A stretch of DNA of 64,000 nt from Corynebacterium tuberculostearicum (GCF_016127015.1 NZ_CP065972.1:1488001-1552000), one strand, 5' to 3'; shown: positions 26,179-35,471, numbered from the stretch's first letter. Program-made: numbers and translations. The notes: generated by a model from the letters alone, not told the origin.

Positions 26179-27022
26179 GCCGACTGTCGTACTTCGAAAT
26201 GTTAAGAAGACGTACTACGTATACCCTGGTGGTTCGAGTCGATCGCTCGTTTCGCGCAGAAAGCGAACCGAGGTTGAAGCACTCAAGGGCATTTCTTTCG
26301 CGACTTTCGCCGGCGAATCCATCGGCCTTTTAGGAAAAAACGGTTCAGGAAAATCGACCCTTCTTTCCATTGTTGCAGGAAATGAATCCCCGACTTCCGG
26401 GGAAGTTTGGGTTTCTGCTCGTCCAACCTTGTTAGGAGTTGGCGCAGCACTGCAAGCTCACCTTTCTGGCCGCGATAATGTCCGGCTTGGTTTGTTAGCC
26501 ATGGGACTAACTCCTTCTGAAGTAGCTGAACTCGAGATGCCTGTAGCTGAATGGGCAGACATCGGCGAGGCCATAGATCGCCCCCTGAACACATATTCCT
26601 CAGGAATGCGCGCCCGTTTACGATTCGCTATTTCTACCGCAGTTAAAAGAGACATCCTTTTGGTCGACGAAGCTTTATCAACCGGCGATGCTACTTTTGC
26701 TGCTCGGGCGAAGGAACGAATGGATAGCTTTTTGGATGATGCAGGCACAGTCTTTTTAGTTTCCCACGGGCCAGCAGCCATCAAAGCTCACTGCACTAGA
26801 GCTATCTGGATTAATGAAGGCGAATTCGTCTGCGATGGTCCGGTCGATGAAGTAGCTGATGCTTACCGCGCTTGGAGCCACTTCTCAGCTCTAAAGCGTC
26901 CAGATAAAATGGATACCATCATTAATCGCGTACGCAAAAAATATGGTCAACCTCGCCAAATAGTTTTCGACAGCGAGGTGGCTAAAACCATCGACACTCA
27001 CCCCGAATATTTTCGACAGTAG
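26162..27022 (+). CDS. wzt: Polysaccharide ABC exporter, ATPase subunit (Wzt/TagH type)
   Basis: The 286-residue ATPase drives the membrane partner encoded just upstream. Motifs: Walker A GKNGSGKST (58-66), signature YSSGM (145-149), Walker B ILLVDE (165-170), and H-loop His202. ATG at 26162 has GAGGAG upstream and lies inside the end of wzm, so the two are coupled. A short tail of about 50 residues follows the ATPase core, without the large carbohydrate-binding domain of some Wzt proteins, so export probably does not depend on a terminal cap. Its last 25 bases overlap the end of the convergent GT4 gene. Confidence 0.9.
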   Translation: MPVSDKPTVVLRNVKKTYYVYPGGSSRSLVSRRKRTEVEALKGISFATFAGESIGLLGKNGSGKSTLLSIVAGNESPTSGEVWVSARPTLLGVGAALQAHLSGRDNVRLGLLAMGLTPSEVAELEMPVAEWADIGEAIDRPLNTYSSGMRARLRFAISTAVKRDILLVDEALSTGDATFAARAKERMDSFLDDAGTVFLVSHGPAAIKAHCTRAIWINEGEFVCDGPVDEVADAYRAWSHFSALKRPDKMDTIINRVRKKYGQPRQIVFDSEVAKTIDTHPEYFRQ

Positions 27023-28602
27023 TCGTACACTTGGGCATATTTCTCGGCATTGCGCGTCCAAGTTCGTTCCTCAACGAAGTTCAACGCTTCTTGAGTACGC
27101 CCTTCTGGGAGGGCGAGCGCTTGCCGAATACCTTCTGCCAGCATGCGAGGGTTTTCAGGCTCTACATAAATCCCTAGTTCACCAGTAACCTCTCGAAGCG
27201 GTTGAAGATCGCTTGCCACCACCGGACAGCCAACAGCCATAGCCATCAAAGGTTTGATGGGGGTAACCGCCCTGCACACTTCTACGTTTTTTCGAGGGAC
27301 AACGAAAACATCGAGGCAAGAATACCAATCTCGGATATCGTCGGCTGGTTGCCTGCCAACGAAATGCACTCGGCTTTCTATTCCCTGCTCCATTGCCAAC
27401 TCTTCGAGACTACTTCTACTTGTCCCATCCCCTACAATCACCAATTCAACATCATCACTTAAATGGACAACGGACCGAATGAGATCATCTACACCTTCAT
27501 AATCCACTAAAGACGAAATTATTCCAATCAACGCTACATTAGTAGGAAGTCCAAGCTTCCTTTTATGACGAGCTCGGTATTCGGCTGTGCCTACATCTGT
27601 GGAATAGTCAATTACCGATCCGGAAATAGCATTTGGAATTACAAACACCTTATCTGGGTCAATTCCACGAGCAATCAAGCCTTGGCGTTGGACATGGCTT
27701 AGCGTAACTACCGCTGTCGCAGATCGCATTACCTTAGTTTCCTGGGAGCGAGAAAGTCGATAGTATTCCGAATTTTCCGCACCTTGTTGACCCATCGCGG
27801 TACGACGAGCCAGCCAAGTATTCTCTGGTTCACCGCGCACTTCGTATACCCACGGAAGTTTTAACAACTCCGCCAGTCTTGCGATCACAAGACCATTCCT
27901 AAACGGTGTAGTTGTATGAAGTACATTTGGCGTAAAGCTATTCGCTAGTTGGGAAAGCATTTCAACGGTGATTTCTATAACCTTCACCGGAGAAGAAATA
28001 AACCTTCTTGGCATTAAACGAAAGTAATTAACCCCGGTATGCCGTTCTTCTCTACTATGTGCAAGCCGTCCGACAACCGCTGGATAGCCCAGCCGAGTAA
28101 CAGCCAGGGTTTGGATGCCTGTACTTTTCTGAGCTCGGAGGGTTCCCTGGCTCCGGACGGTGTAGCCAGAGGCGGTGTGTGGCTCACTATTGTTCAAGAA
28201 GTGAAGCACTCGAGTAAAGCTAGTTACCTTTTTGTCGGTAAACCTAGCCTGTTTGGATGTGCGTTCGTCGGTGGATGGAACTAGTAGGTAAAGCTCACGG
28301 GCCTGTTCTCTCAAATACTGTTCTAGTCTTGGTCTAAGGAACTTTTGTTTCCACTTTCTTTCCTGCGCTAGACAAAGCGCATCCGAAATCCGACCATCGG
28401 CTGCTGCTCGATCCACCGGAGTTTCTGAAAGTTCAGCAAAACGCTGGAGCAATGAGGCGATCGAGCTTTTCCCTACAATGTTCATGCTTTCAATTCTCTG
28501 GGCAAACAGATTAAAGAATTGCGGCGAATCAACAAGCGATCGCACTCGAATAACTCCGGTTGCTACCCGGACTTGTCGAGCAATGAAAGCCAGATCAAGC
28601 AA
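26998..28602 (-). CDS. GT4-family glycosyltransferase
   Basis: The 534-residue protein has a C-terminal GT-B fold of family 4: PWVYEVRGEPENTW, VVTLSHVQRQGL, VFVIPNAI, LIGIISSLVDYEGV, LVIVGDGTSRSSLEELA, VHFVGRQP and the E-x7-E region around PRKNVEVCRAVTPIKPLMAM. The first 180 residues are an extra helical region with no known domain. The start is TTG at 28602, with AGAGGA upstream. Its 3' end overlaps wzt by 25 bases tail to tail, so transcription of the two may interfere. Donor and acceptor unknown. Confidence 0.85.
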   Translation of the reverse strand: MLDLAFIARQVRVATGVIRVRSLVDSPQFFNLFAQRIESMNIVGKSSIASLLQRFAELSETPVDRAAADGRISDALCLAQERKWKQKFLRPRLEQYLREQARELYLLVPSTDERTSKQARFTDKKVTSFTRVLHFLNNSEPHTASGYTVRSQGTLRAQKSTGIQTLAVTRLGYPAVVGRLAHSREERHTGVNYFRLMPRRFISSPVKVIEITVEMLSQLANSFTPNVLHTTTPFRNGLVIARLAELLKLPWVYEVRGEPENTWLARRTAMGQQGAENSEYYRLSRSQETKVMRSATAVVTLSHVQRQGLIARGIDPDKVFVIPNAISGSVIDYSTDVGTAEYRARHKRKLGLPTNVALIGIISSLVDYEGVDDLIRSVVHLSDDVELVIVGDGTSRSSLEELAMEQGIESRVHFVGRQPADDIRDWYSCLDVFVVPRKNVEVCRAVTPIKPLMAMAVGCPVVASDLQPLREVTGELGIYVEPENPRMLAEGIRQALALPEGRTQEALNFVEERTWTRNAEKYAQVYDYCRKYSG

Positions 28603-28629
28603 TGTAAAGAATCCTCTCGCAGGGCCTAA

Positions 28630-29949
28630 CTATCCTTTTCGGCCAGAAGCAGCTCTGGAAATAGCAGTAAGCAGCCGTGGCGGTGTAACTTGAGTTCGTT
28701 CTCGAGCTACCCACTCAGCAGCTCTGGTAGAGACTTTTCGGCGTTCGGGGTTCTGGGCGAGTTCGATCCAGAGTCTCGCTAATTCCTCTGGAGATTCAGG
28801 GGGAACTACATCTCCTGCTTCCAACGAACTGATTAAGTCCGCTGCTTCACCTGCTACCGCACCGGATATGTGAATTCCGATCTCCATGAGCTCGTAAGTT
28901 TTCGAGGGCACTACTCGAGTAAGTGGTTCCCAGTCTGTTAGATGCACAAGCGCAGTATCTGCCCAAGAATAATAATCTTCTAAATCTTCCGCAGGACGCC
29001 TATTTTCAATAGATACGTGACGACCTGAGTTCGAAATGAGTTCCGTCAAGGAATCACGTGCCGCCCCAGCCCCTACTAGGCGCAAGTTAATTTTAATACC
29101 TTTCGAAGCTACGATATTCGCCGCTTCAATAGCATTGGCCAGATTCTGCGCTCTCCCTAAAGTACCTGCATATAGAACATTTAATGAGTTATAAGCAGTA
29201 GACGATTGAGGCTTTCGAACAACTGGGGTCCTTGGCGGAAAGACATTTCGGATGGTAGAAATTTTCATTCCACGACGCTGAACGGCAGGCCCTTCCTGCA
29301 ACTGTCTCCGTAGGTATTCCGCGGTGACCAGAATCCCATTGGATCTTTCCAGTACTCGGTCTATGACTATTCGTGTCAACCGCGTGACTACCTGCAGTGG
29401 ACCGTGCGACAAAACACGCTCCCGCAGTGATTTTCCTCCAACGCCACGATTCCACTGTTTTGCCTCTTGCAACAGGTCCGGCCAGGCATCGCGCAAATCG
29501 ATTAAGTATGGTGCTCGGTAAAGAAACGCCAAAGTTGCAGCCACAACAGAAGTCGGAAGTGCAGGTACCGTGCCAATCACGATGTCGGGTCGATACCCCT
29601 GAAGAATCGCTGGCTTTCGAATTGCTAGCCAAACCATCCCTAAGGCGACGGATGCCTGGTTCACTGCACGCAAAGTTAACGAGTTTCCTTCTGGAATGAA
29701 ACCGCTCCGCACAATGATTTCACCGGATGGACCAAGAACACTTTTGGGACGATCTTCCTTGCGCTCGGTCCACCATTCTCTAAGCGATAGCTTCCGCTGG
29801 TAATGAGGTGGTGGAGCGATCACTGTGACTTCATAGCCTGCGTTAGTCAGTATCTGACTTAACCAAGTCCAGCGCCTTTGTGGGACACCGTTTTCTGGAT
29901 ACCAGTATTGGGAAACAACCAGAACTTTCAATCTGTCGCTATCCGCCAT
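28630..29949 (-). CDS. GT4-family glycosyltransferase (WbuB-like)
   Basis: About 439 residues from ATG at 29949 (a TTG at 29964 would add five). It opens LKVLVVSQYWYPENGVPQRRW, a GT4 start typical of WbuB-type enzymes that use aminosugar donors, followed by DIVIGTVPALP, YLIDLRDAWPD, ILVTAEYLR, LNVLYAGTLGRAQN, LRLVGAGAARDSL and the donor segment LTRVVPSKTYELMEIG. It lies 27 bases upstream of the previous glycosyltransferase gene on the same strand, so they are probably cotranscribed. The aminosugar link is by family resemblance and fits the presence of wecB and wecC. Confidence 0.85.
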   Translation of the reverse strand: MADSDRLKVLVVSQYWYPENGVPQRRWTWLSQILTNAGYEVTVIAPPPHYQRKLSLREWWTERKEDRPKSVLGPSGEIIVRSGFIPEGNSLTLRAVNQASVALGMVWLAIRKPAILQGYRPDIVIGTVPALPTSVVAATLAFLYRAPYLIDLRDAWPDLLQEAKQWNRGVGGKSLRERVLSHGPLQVVTRLTRIVIDRVLERSNGILVTAEYLRRQLQEGPAVQRRGMKISTIRNVFPPRTPVVRKPQSSTAYNSLNVLYAGTLGRAQNLANAIEAANIVASKGIKINLRLVGAGAARDSLTELISNSGRHVSIENRRPAEDLEDYYSWADTALVHLTDWEPLTRVVPSKTYELMEIGIHISGAVAGEAADLISSLEAGDVVPPESPEELARLWIELAQNPERRKVSTRAAEWVARERTQVTPPRLLTAISRAASGRKG

Positions 29950-30127
29950 ATCTTCTGCCAACAACCTAAATACTCAAGGCACTCGAGAGTCTTGATTCTT
30001 TACAACTAATAGGAGCATACAACCGATAAACGGCTTCCTTAGCATCGGCCACAAGTCTATTCCGGCACTCTTGGCCATATATTCCGGACCGCTGAAAAGA
30101 CCTATTCTATCGCATCCGCCACGACGA

Positions 30128-31390
30128 TTATCGCCAAATACCCTTTGTATCGATCACCGTCTTATCGTCTAGAACCGAGGGGTCTAGTGCCAAAAATTCT
30201 TTGTGATTAACAAGCAGAAGGATGAGATCTGCTTCTGCGACCGCGCCTTGCAAATCCTGCTTCTTAACATTCGCGATCGCTGACAAGGAGTCAGGGAGCT
30301 CGTCTACGTTCGGCTCCACCACACGAACATCCAACTCAGGATTTTCTTCTCCTAGACGTTTCACAATGTTCAGAGATGGAGACTCACGAAGATCATCAAT
30401 ATCGTTCTTGAAGGCAATACCCAAGGCTGCAACAACTGGTGCGTCCAAGCCCTTTAATGCTTTGGTCACCTTGGACATGACCCACTCAGGCTTGCCATCA
30501 TTGACCTCGCGGGCAGTCTTAATAATTTTGGATTCTTCCGGAACCGAAGAAACGATAAACCAGGGATCTACGGCAATGCAATGGCCGCCCACACCGGGAC
30601 CTGGTTGAAGAATATTGACACGCGGATGATGGTTAGCTAGGTCAATTAGCTCCCAAACATCGATTCCAAGTCGATCACTAATTAGGGATAGCTCGTTAGC
30701 GAAGGCAATGTTCACGTCCCTAAAGGAATTCTCGGTGAGCTTAGCCATCTCGGCCGTAGTGGCATTGGTCTGCAGTAATTCAGCAGTACAGAATGTGCCA
30801 TACAGATCGACGCCAAGCTGAGTTCCGCGTGGAGTTAAACCACCGATGACACGGTCATTGTTTTCCATCTCTTCCATAATCTGCCCAGGAAGCACTCTCT
30901 CCGGGCAATGCGCTACGAAAATTGCATTTTCATCATCTTCATCGAGAGACAAGTCTGGGCGAAGTTCAAGAATGTAATTCGCCATATTTTCAGTGGTCCC
31001 GGGAGGAGAAGTGGACTCCAGAACAACCAATGCGCCAGGACGCAGATGCGGGGCCATAGCCTTAACCGCGGCGTTGATGAATTTGGTATCAACCTTGTGG
31101 TTTTCCTTGAAAGGAGTGGGAACGCACACGATATATGCATCCGCTTCAATCTGTTCGGTCTGGGCTACCAAGTAGCCTTCTTCTACAACACGCTTTAGAA
31201 GAACATCGAATCCTGGCTCAAAGAAAGGCACTTCTCCTTTGTTGATTGACTCTACAAATTTAGAGTTCACATCAACGCCAGTGACATGAACGCCCTTGGA
31301 AGCAATGAACGCAGCGGTGGGCAATCCGATATAGCCCAATCCGACCACACAAACTTTTTCAAATGCCTGAGGAGACTTACCAGTATGCAT
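30128..31390 (-). CDS. wecC: UDP-N-acetyl-D-mannosamine dehydrogenase
   Basis: The enzyme oxidises UDP-ManNAc twice, with NAD, to UDP-ManNAcA, a uronic-acid donor. The 420-residue protein has the N-terminal NAD motif VVGLGYIGLPTA (15-26), GVDVN, the VPTPF segment, STSPPGTTE, and the catalytic Cys271 in GVGGHCIAVDPWF, whose IAVDPWF wording favours WecC over UDP-glucose dehydrogenase. The C-terminal domain has LGIAFKNDIDDLRESPS. ATG at 31390 with AAAGG upstream. With wecB 1.4 kb upstream it forms the two-step route from UDP-GlcNAc. Confidence 0.93.
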   Translation of the reverse strand: MHTGKSPQAFEKVCVVGLGYIGLPTAAFIASKGVHVTGVDVNSKFVESINKGEVPFFEPGFDVLLKRVVEEGYLVAQTEQIEADAYIVCVPTPFKENHKVDTKFINAAVKAMAPHLRPGALVVLESTSPPGTTENMANYILELRPDLSLDEDDENAIFVAHCPERVLPGQIMEEMENNDRVIGGLTPRGTQLGVDLYGTFCTAELLQTNATTAEMAKLTENSFRDVNIAFANELSLISDRLGIDVWELIDLANHHPRVNILQPGPGVGGHCIAVDPWFIVSSVPEESKIIKTAREVNDGKPEWVMSKVTKALKGLDAPVVAALGIAFKNDIDDLRESPSLNIVKRLGEENPELDVRVVEPNVDELPDSLSAIANVKKQDLQGAVAEADLILLLVNHKEFLALDPSVLDDKTVIDTKGIWR

Positions 31391-31527
31391 GAATACCTTT
31401 CTCGAATACTTTCAAGGCCATACTCTACACGGGATTTAATACCCACTCAGCAGGAGATCCTCCCGATCTTTCCGTGGGATCCGCACCGCCATTGAATGGC
31501 CCCGTTTACTAGCTTCTTACAGGCGAT

Positions 31528-31555
31528 TTGTACCTAACCCTTCGATCCCTATATA
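31528..31555 (+). promoter_or_regulatory. Likely promoter of the tRNA-Asn gene
   Basis: TTGTAC at 31528-31533 and TATATA at 31550-31555 are separated by 16 bases, a sigma-A-type pair about 50 bases before the tRNA. Confidence 0.5.
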
Positions 31556-31604
31556 GTTAATTCTCGTTGCACAGAGAACAACAAGTTCGAAGTACATCAG
31601 CTAT

Positions 31605-31677
31605 TCCTCCATAGCTCAGTTGGCAGAGCATTCGACTGTTAATCGAAGGGTCACTGGTTCGAGCCCAGTTGGAGGAG
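31605..31677 (+). tRNA. tRNA-Asn (anticodon GTT)
   Basis: The 73-base cloverleaf is complete: acceptor stem TCCTCCA / TGGAGGA, D-arm with AGCTCAGTTGGCAGAGC, anticodon stem TTCGA/TCGAA around CTGTTAA with GTT at 31638-31640, and T-arm around GGTTCGAGCC. The discriminator is G and the CCA end is not encoded. It reads AAC and AAT codons. It stands alone between wecC and a DUF1707 gene on the opposite strand. tRNA genes are common integration sites, but I see no attachment-site repeat nearby. Confidence 0.96.
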
Positions 31678-31683
31678 CAAAGC

Positions 31684-31708
31684 TCCCGCTTAGCGGTACT
31701 AGGCGGGA
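31684..31708 (+). terminator. Possible terminator of tRNA-Asn
   Basis: TCCCGC and GCGGGA pair six bases after the tRNA, followed by ATTATTTGCGTTTT. The stem is short, but place and trailing T-rich sequence fit a tRNA terminator. Confidence 0.5.
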
Positions 31709-32077
31709 TTATTTGCGTTTTACTATATTCCTTCGGGGACTCGATTTTCTGAACGCTGAGCTGGAAGTACTGTTTGATTCCAAACTCATCAACCTCGAAG
31801 ACGATTAAGAGAGACCCTAGCCGGGATTTCTGACGCCTCCGAGCTGCAAGACTGAGAAGCACCACTGGTCCAGTACGTCGTGGATTATTCCTGTCTCCAC
31901 CTAATCGGCGACTTTGGCGGTCTGCGCAACATCGTCAGGCGAGACTGCCCTACTAAGGCCTAAGTTGCTAACCAGGGCTAAAGGACGCCCTGTAACCACC
32001 GGCTTCAAGTCTATTTTTCTAGTTGAAGTCGGAAGCCTTTGAGTAAAGACAAGGCAGTCTGCAGCGGTTGCGTACGG
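31709..32077. other. Gap of about 370 bases after tRNA-Asn
   Basis: No gene with a sound start is visible. Two hairpins lie at the right end: CAGGGC/GCCCTG at 31973-31992 and CCGxCTTCAA/TTGAAGxCGG at 31999-32032, the second probably ending transcription of the DUF1707 gene. The rest shows nothing I can name. Confidence 0.4.
31999..32032 (-). terminator. Possible terminator of the DUF1707 gene
   Basis: CCG-G-CTTCAA and TTGAAG-T-CGG form a near-perfect stem of about ten pairs with a T/A-rich loop, 45 bases beyond the DUF1707 stop on the minus strand. Confidence 0.45.
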
Positions 32078-32743
32078 TTAACCGCCGTAGCGGCGCCCCA
32101 CATGCACATCCACTCCGCCAAAGAGGCTGTAGCAGTTGACGATGATTTCTGGTGCGTCCACGGGAAGGTCATTCGGGTGGATGGCGCCGTGCTCGACCTT
32201 CAGGTCATGCCCGCCAAAAAGGCCAAAGCCACCAACGCGGACGCGGAAGCCCTCTGGGATGTAGACATCGGCACCACCGAAAACTCCTACCGCATTGATG
32301 GTGGTCGTGCGGCTACGAAGGACCACCCCAGTCAGGTCGATGTCAACACCGCCGCAAGCTCCAATAGCTGTCAGGGTACGGGCTACTGCTCCACCATTGA
32401 CCGTGGAGCCACCGAAGATGCCCAGTGCTAGGGATTGCGGCTGCCCCACCGAAGGCTGAATCTGCTTCATTGCCTGCTCAACTTTGGCTATGGCATTGGA
32501 TTCTTGGTGGCCAGAGTAGGGTTTGGTGACTTGGCTGTGGGAACCAAAGAGGATTGTTTCCGGGTTTTCAACAAGGTCAGCGAGGGGCTCGATAAGCTCG
32601 CCTCGGGTGGTGGCGTCCTCACAATCGGCCGCACGCTTTTCAAATTCAGTGAGGTCAATCTGACCTGCCGACAGCGCATCCCCCAGGATGTCTGCGGCCC
32701 TCATACGCTCTTGGTGGTTACAACGGATATCCAGCGGTTTCAT
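32078..32743 (-). CDS. DUF1707 domain protein, LiaF-like
   Basis: The 221-residue protein starts with a DUF1707 domain (residues about 4-55: IRCNHQERMRAADIL then A-GQIDLTEFEKRA), common in actinobacteria. Its C-terminal half has repeated Gly-rich beta motifs (LGIFGGSTVNGG, VGVFGGADVYIPEGF, FGLFGGHDLKVEHG, YSLFGGVDVHVG) like the cell-wall-active domain of LiaF-type proteins. No membrane helix is visible, so it is probably soluble. Related proteins are tied to envelope-stress sensing, but no two-component genes are adjacent. ATG at 32743; it lies 50 bases from wecB on the same strand and may be cotranscribed. Confidence 0.8.
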   Translation of the reverse strand: MKPLDIRCNHQERMRAADILGDALSAGQIDLTEFEKRAADCEDATTRGELIEPLADLVENPETILFGSHSQVTKPYSGHQESNAIAKVEQAMKQIQPSVGQPQSLALGIFGGSTVNGGAVARTLTAIGACGGVDIDLTGVVLRSRTTTINAVGVFGGADVYIPEGFRVRVGGFGLFGGHDLKVEHGAIHPNDLPVDAPEIIVNCYSLFGGVDVHVGRRYGG

Positions 32744-32793
32744 GCTTTAATTATATCCGCTATAGCCACCATTCGCGCGGCTTATTCCTCGCT

Positions 32794-33963
32794 TTAAGAG
32801 AACTTGGAAGCGTCGATCTCCGGACGGAAATCAGCTTCACGCTCGCCCACACCTGTCAGCTCTGCAATGGCGGCAACCGCACGCTGCGCGCCCTTGCCAT
32901 CGCCATAGGGGTTGACGGCGTTGGCCATGGCTTGGAAAGCGGCGTCGTCGGAAAGCAAAAGCTTAGCTTCTGCCACGATAAGCTCACGGTTGGTGCCCAC
33001 CAGCTTTACGGTGCCGGCGACGACGGCCTCAGGGCGCTCGGTGTTCTGGCGCATGACCAAAACCGGCTTGCCTAGCGCGGGAGCTTCCTCCTGAACTCCG
33101 CCGGAATCGGTCAGGATGATGGTCGCGCGGTTTTGCAGCTGAGTGAACTGGTCATACGGCAGCGGGTCCGTGATGATGATATTCGGCAGATGCTCAACCT
33201 CTGGGAGGACTGCCTGGCGCACCTTGGGGTTGAGGTGCAGCGGCAGGACGAAGTTGATTTCCGGGTAAGCCTCAGCCAAATCCTTTACTGCGCCGCCAAT
33301 CTCCTTCATAGCTTCAAGGTTTTCGCGGCGGTGGGTGGTAACAACGACGAGGCGCTTATCCGAATCTGCGGCCTCCTGCAAAGCAGGGTCCTCAAACTTG
33401 GTGTCCCAGGATGCTGCTTCCAGCAGGGCATCGATGACCGTATTACCGGTGACCACGATGTCCTTGGAACGCACATTCTCGCGACGCAGGTTCTCCATCG
33501 ATCCCTCGGTTGGAGCCAAGTGCAGCTCGGCTACCTGGCCAATGAGCTTACGATTAGCTTCCTCTGGGAACGGCGAGTGGATATCGCCGGTGCGCAAACC
33601 GGCTTCAAGGTGAACGATCTTTACCCCGCGATGGAAACCGGCGAGCGCTGCAGCCATAGCGGTAGAGGTATCGCCTTGGGAGATGATGACATCCGGCTTT
33701 TCTTCTTCAATGACGGAGTCCAATCCAGCAATGGCGCGGGAGACAAGCTCGTTAAGCCCCTGTCCCTGTTTCATGAGCCCTAGGTCGTGCTTCGGCTGGA
33801 TGCCAAACATGGTGTTGACCTGCTCCAGCATCTCTTTATGTTGACCGGTAGAGACTGGGACGGATTCAAAGCGCTCATCTTTATCCAGCGCCTTGATGAC
33901 CGGTGCCACCTTGATAGCCTCCGGTCGGGTACCGTAAATGGTCATGATCCTGGGCTTAGTCAT
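32794..33963 (-). CDS. wecB: UDP-N-acetylglucosamine 2-epimerase (non-hydrolysing)
   Basis: This converts UDP-GlcNAc to UDP-ManNAc, the substrate for WecC. The 389-residue protein opens IMTIYGTRPEAIKVAPVI and has STGQHKEML, the QGDTSTAMA segment, HLEAGLRTGD, FPEEANRKLIGQ, and the C-terminal LTDSGGVQEEAPALGKPVLV and TERPEAV motifs, the complete set for WecB. ATG at 33963 with GGAAGAG upstream. It is a strong call and fixes ManNAc-type sugars as likely components of an envelope glycan here. Confidence 0.95.
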   Translation of the reverse strand: MTKPRIMTIYGTRPEAIKVAPVIKALDKDERFESVPVSTGQHKEMLEQVNTMFGIQPKHDLGLMKQGQGLNELVSRAIAGLDSVIEEEKPDVIISQGDTSTAMAAALAGFHRGVKIVHLEAGLRTGDIHSPFPEEANRKLIGQVAELHLAPTEGSMENLRRENVRSKDIVVTGNTVIDALLEAASWDTKFEDPALQEAADSDKRLVVVTTHRRENLEAMKEIGGAVKDLAEAYPEINFVLPLHLNPKVRQAVLPEVEHLPNIIITDPLPYDQFTQLQNRATIILTDSGGVQEEAPALGKPVLVMRQNTERPEAVVAGTVKLVGTNRELIVAEAKLLLSDDAAFQAMANAVNPYGDGKGAQRAVAAIAELTGVGEREADFRPEIDASKFS

Positions 33964-34066
33964 TATTCTCTTCCTTTAGAGTGATGGAGATACTTCTTTA
34001 TTGAACCATGTGCGGGAGACCCGTACCCCCGCTCAGGTTTTAGGGCTGCTTAGGTTTTAGAACCTG

Positions 34067-35344
34067 CTAGCCGCTGACGCTCACGCCGCCGTCTGGGGCG
34101 ATGGTCACCGTGGCCGCCATGGCGCGGGCTAGGTCGAGGCGCTGCCAGGAGCCGCCTTCTGCCTGCCAGTCCAGCGGGTTGCCGGCTGGGCGCGCGGTTT
34201 GGCGCAGCACCTCGGCACGCTGATCCCAAGTCAGTTCTGGGTGGGACGCTGCTAGCAGCACTGGAGCGGCCTGCGGGACGACCATCGGGGCGTCGGTGTG
34301 GTAGCGCGGGGCAAAGTTATAGTCCATGAATCTGGAGTACTGTTCTACCGCATCGTCGGTGGACCGATAGTCGGTACCCCCTGCCCTATCCTGGGCCACC
34401 AATTCTTCCACCGTCTTGCCGGTGCGCCACTTAATTTCCTTGCGCACTTCCATCGAGGCTTCCCATAGAGCATGGCGCATGCGCTTGTCATTGAGGCGGT
34501 CGGCTGCGGCGGCTTGGCCAGTCATGCGGCCGCCGATGACATCCAGCGGGTAATGCACTCCTAGGACCACGCGGTGGTTGCCGGCCTCAGCGCCGCGCAG
34601 CATGAGCTGTGGGCCTACCTCCGGCAGCATGAAGGACATCAGCGTGGTAATCCAGGTTGCCTGATTTGTATGGCCCGAGGGGAAGGCTGGCGAGGTGGGA
34701 TAAAGATCCTTGGAACCATCGTCATAGCGCTTAATCGCCTGCGGTGCGCGCTGGTACGGGCGTTGATAGTTGAAGTAGTACTTCTCTGACATGGTGGAAT
34801 TGGCCAGCCCACCCGCACGGGCCGCATAGCCATTTCCTAGGAGGTATTCGGTCTTGGGCAGGCGGTGCTCGGCCAAGGCGGCGCGAAAGGCATCGCCTAG
34901 GTTCTTGCCCATCGAGTCAGAAACGGCGTTGAGCACGCTCGTCGAGCTGGCCTTGGCATCGGCCTGCGCGCGGCGGATCAAAGCGGGGTCACCGGCTGCG
35001 GCGCTATTGATGGCCACGGCCTTATCCATATTTTCCTGGCGGATTTCCGGCTGGGTCTTAATGTGGTCAAAGAGCTGGACTACCTGCCAGTAGTTGCCAA
35101 ATTGATAAGACGAGACATCGGATTCAAAGCCCGCGATATAGTCCGTGCTAAACGGCTCTGGAACCGGGGCACCTGGGTGCTGGACTGGGGCTGCGCCGGT
35201 GGACTGCTGGGTGACAGGCTCACGCAGCTGGGGCACGGCTACGGGAAGGGCTGTGGCCGACGGTGCGAGGGCTATAGTCAGCCCAGTAGCCGCGCACAGG
35301 GCGAGCCCACGGACTGCGGGGCGAAGATCATTCCGATAGTTCAA
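34067..35344 (-). CDS. Secreted PAP2-type acid phosphatase
   Basis: The 425-residue protein has a signal peptide (RGLALCAATGLTIALAPSATA, cleavage probably near ALP) and a class A acid phosphatase / PAP2 core with all three motifs: an RP-containing first motif (YQRPYQRAP), PSGHT, and NHRVVLGVHYPLDVIGGR, the SRx5Hx3D-type third motif. It would dephosphorylate phosphomonoesters or polyprenyl/lipid phosphates outside the membrane. The start is TTG at 35344 with AAAGG eight bases upstream. It follows wecB's upstream side on the same strand but with a 100-base gap. Role in recycling the lipid carrier of the glycan is possible but unproven. Confidence 0.85.
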   Translation of the reverse strand: MNYRNDLRPAVRGLALCAATGLTIALAPSATALPVAVPQLREPVTQQSTGAAPVQHPGAPVPEPFSTDYIAGFESDVSSYQFGNYWQVVQLFDHIKTQPEIRQENMDKAVAINSAAAGDPALIRRAQADAKASSTSVLNAVSDSMGKNLGDAFRAALAEHRLPKTEYLLGNGYAARAGGLANSTMSEKYYFNYQRPYQRAPQAIKRYDDGSKDLYPTSPAFPSGHTNQATWITTLMSFMLPEVGPQLMLRGAEAGNHRVVLGVHYPLDVIGGRMTGQAAAADRLNDKRMRHALWEASMEVRKEIKWRTGKTVEELVAQDRAGGTDYRSTDDAVEQYSRFMDYNFAPRYHTDAPMVVPQAAPVLLAASHPELTWDQRAEVLRQTARPAGNPLDWQAEGGSWQRLDLARAMAATVTIAPDGGVSVSG

Positions 35345-35471
35345 CGTAGAAACCTTTTGCTAGTATCAAATTCCCACGAATAATATCTAGCTAAAGTTAA
35401 GGGGAAGTGAACGCGACGCTAAACTCGCATGCACAATCGTGGTTTGGCGGGTAGACCTTTGCGGTCACCAC

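Noticed and set aside
31557..31865. Minus-strand frame across the tRNA-Asn gene
   Set aside because: It translates the antisense of the tRNA, giving a familiar false peptide (SSNWARTSDPSIN).
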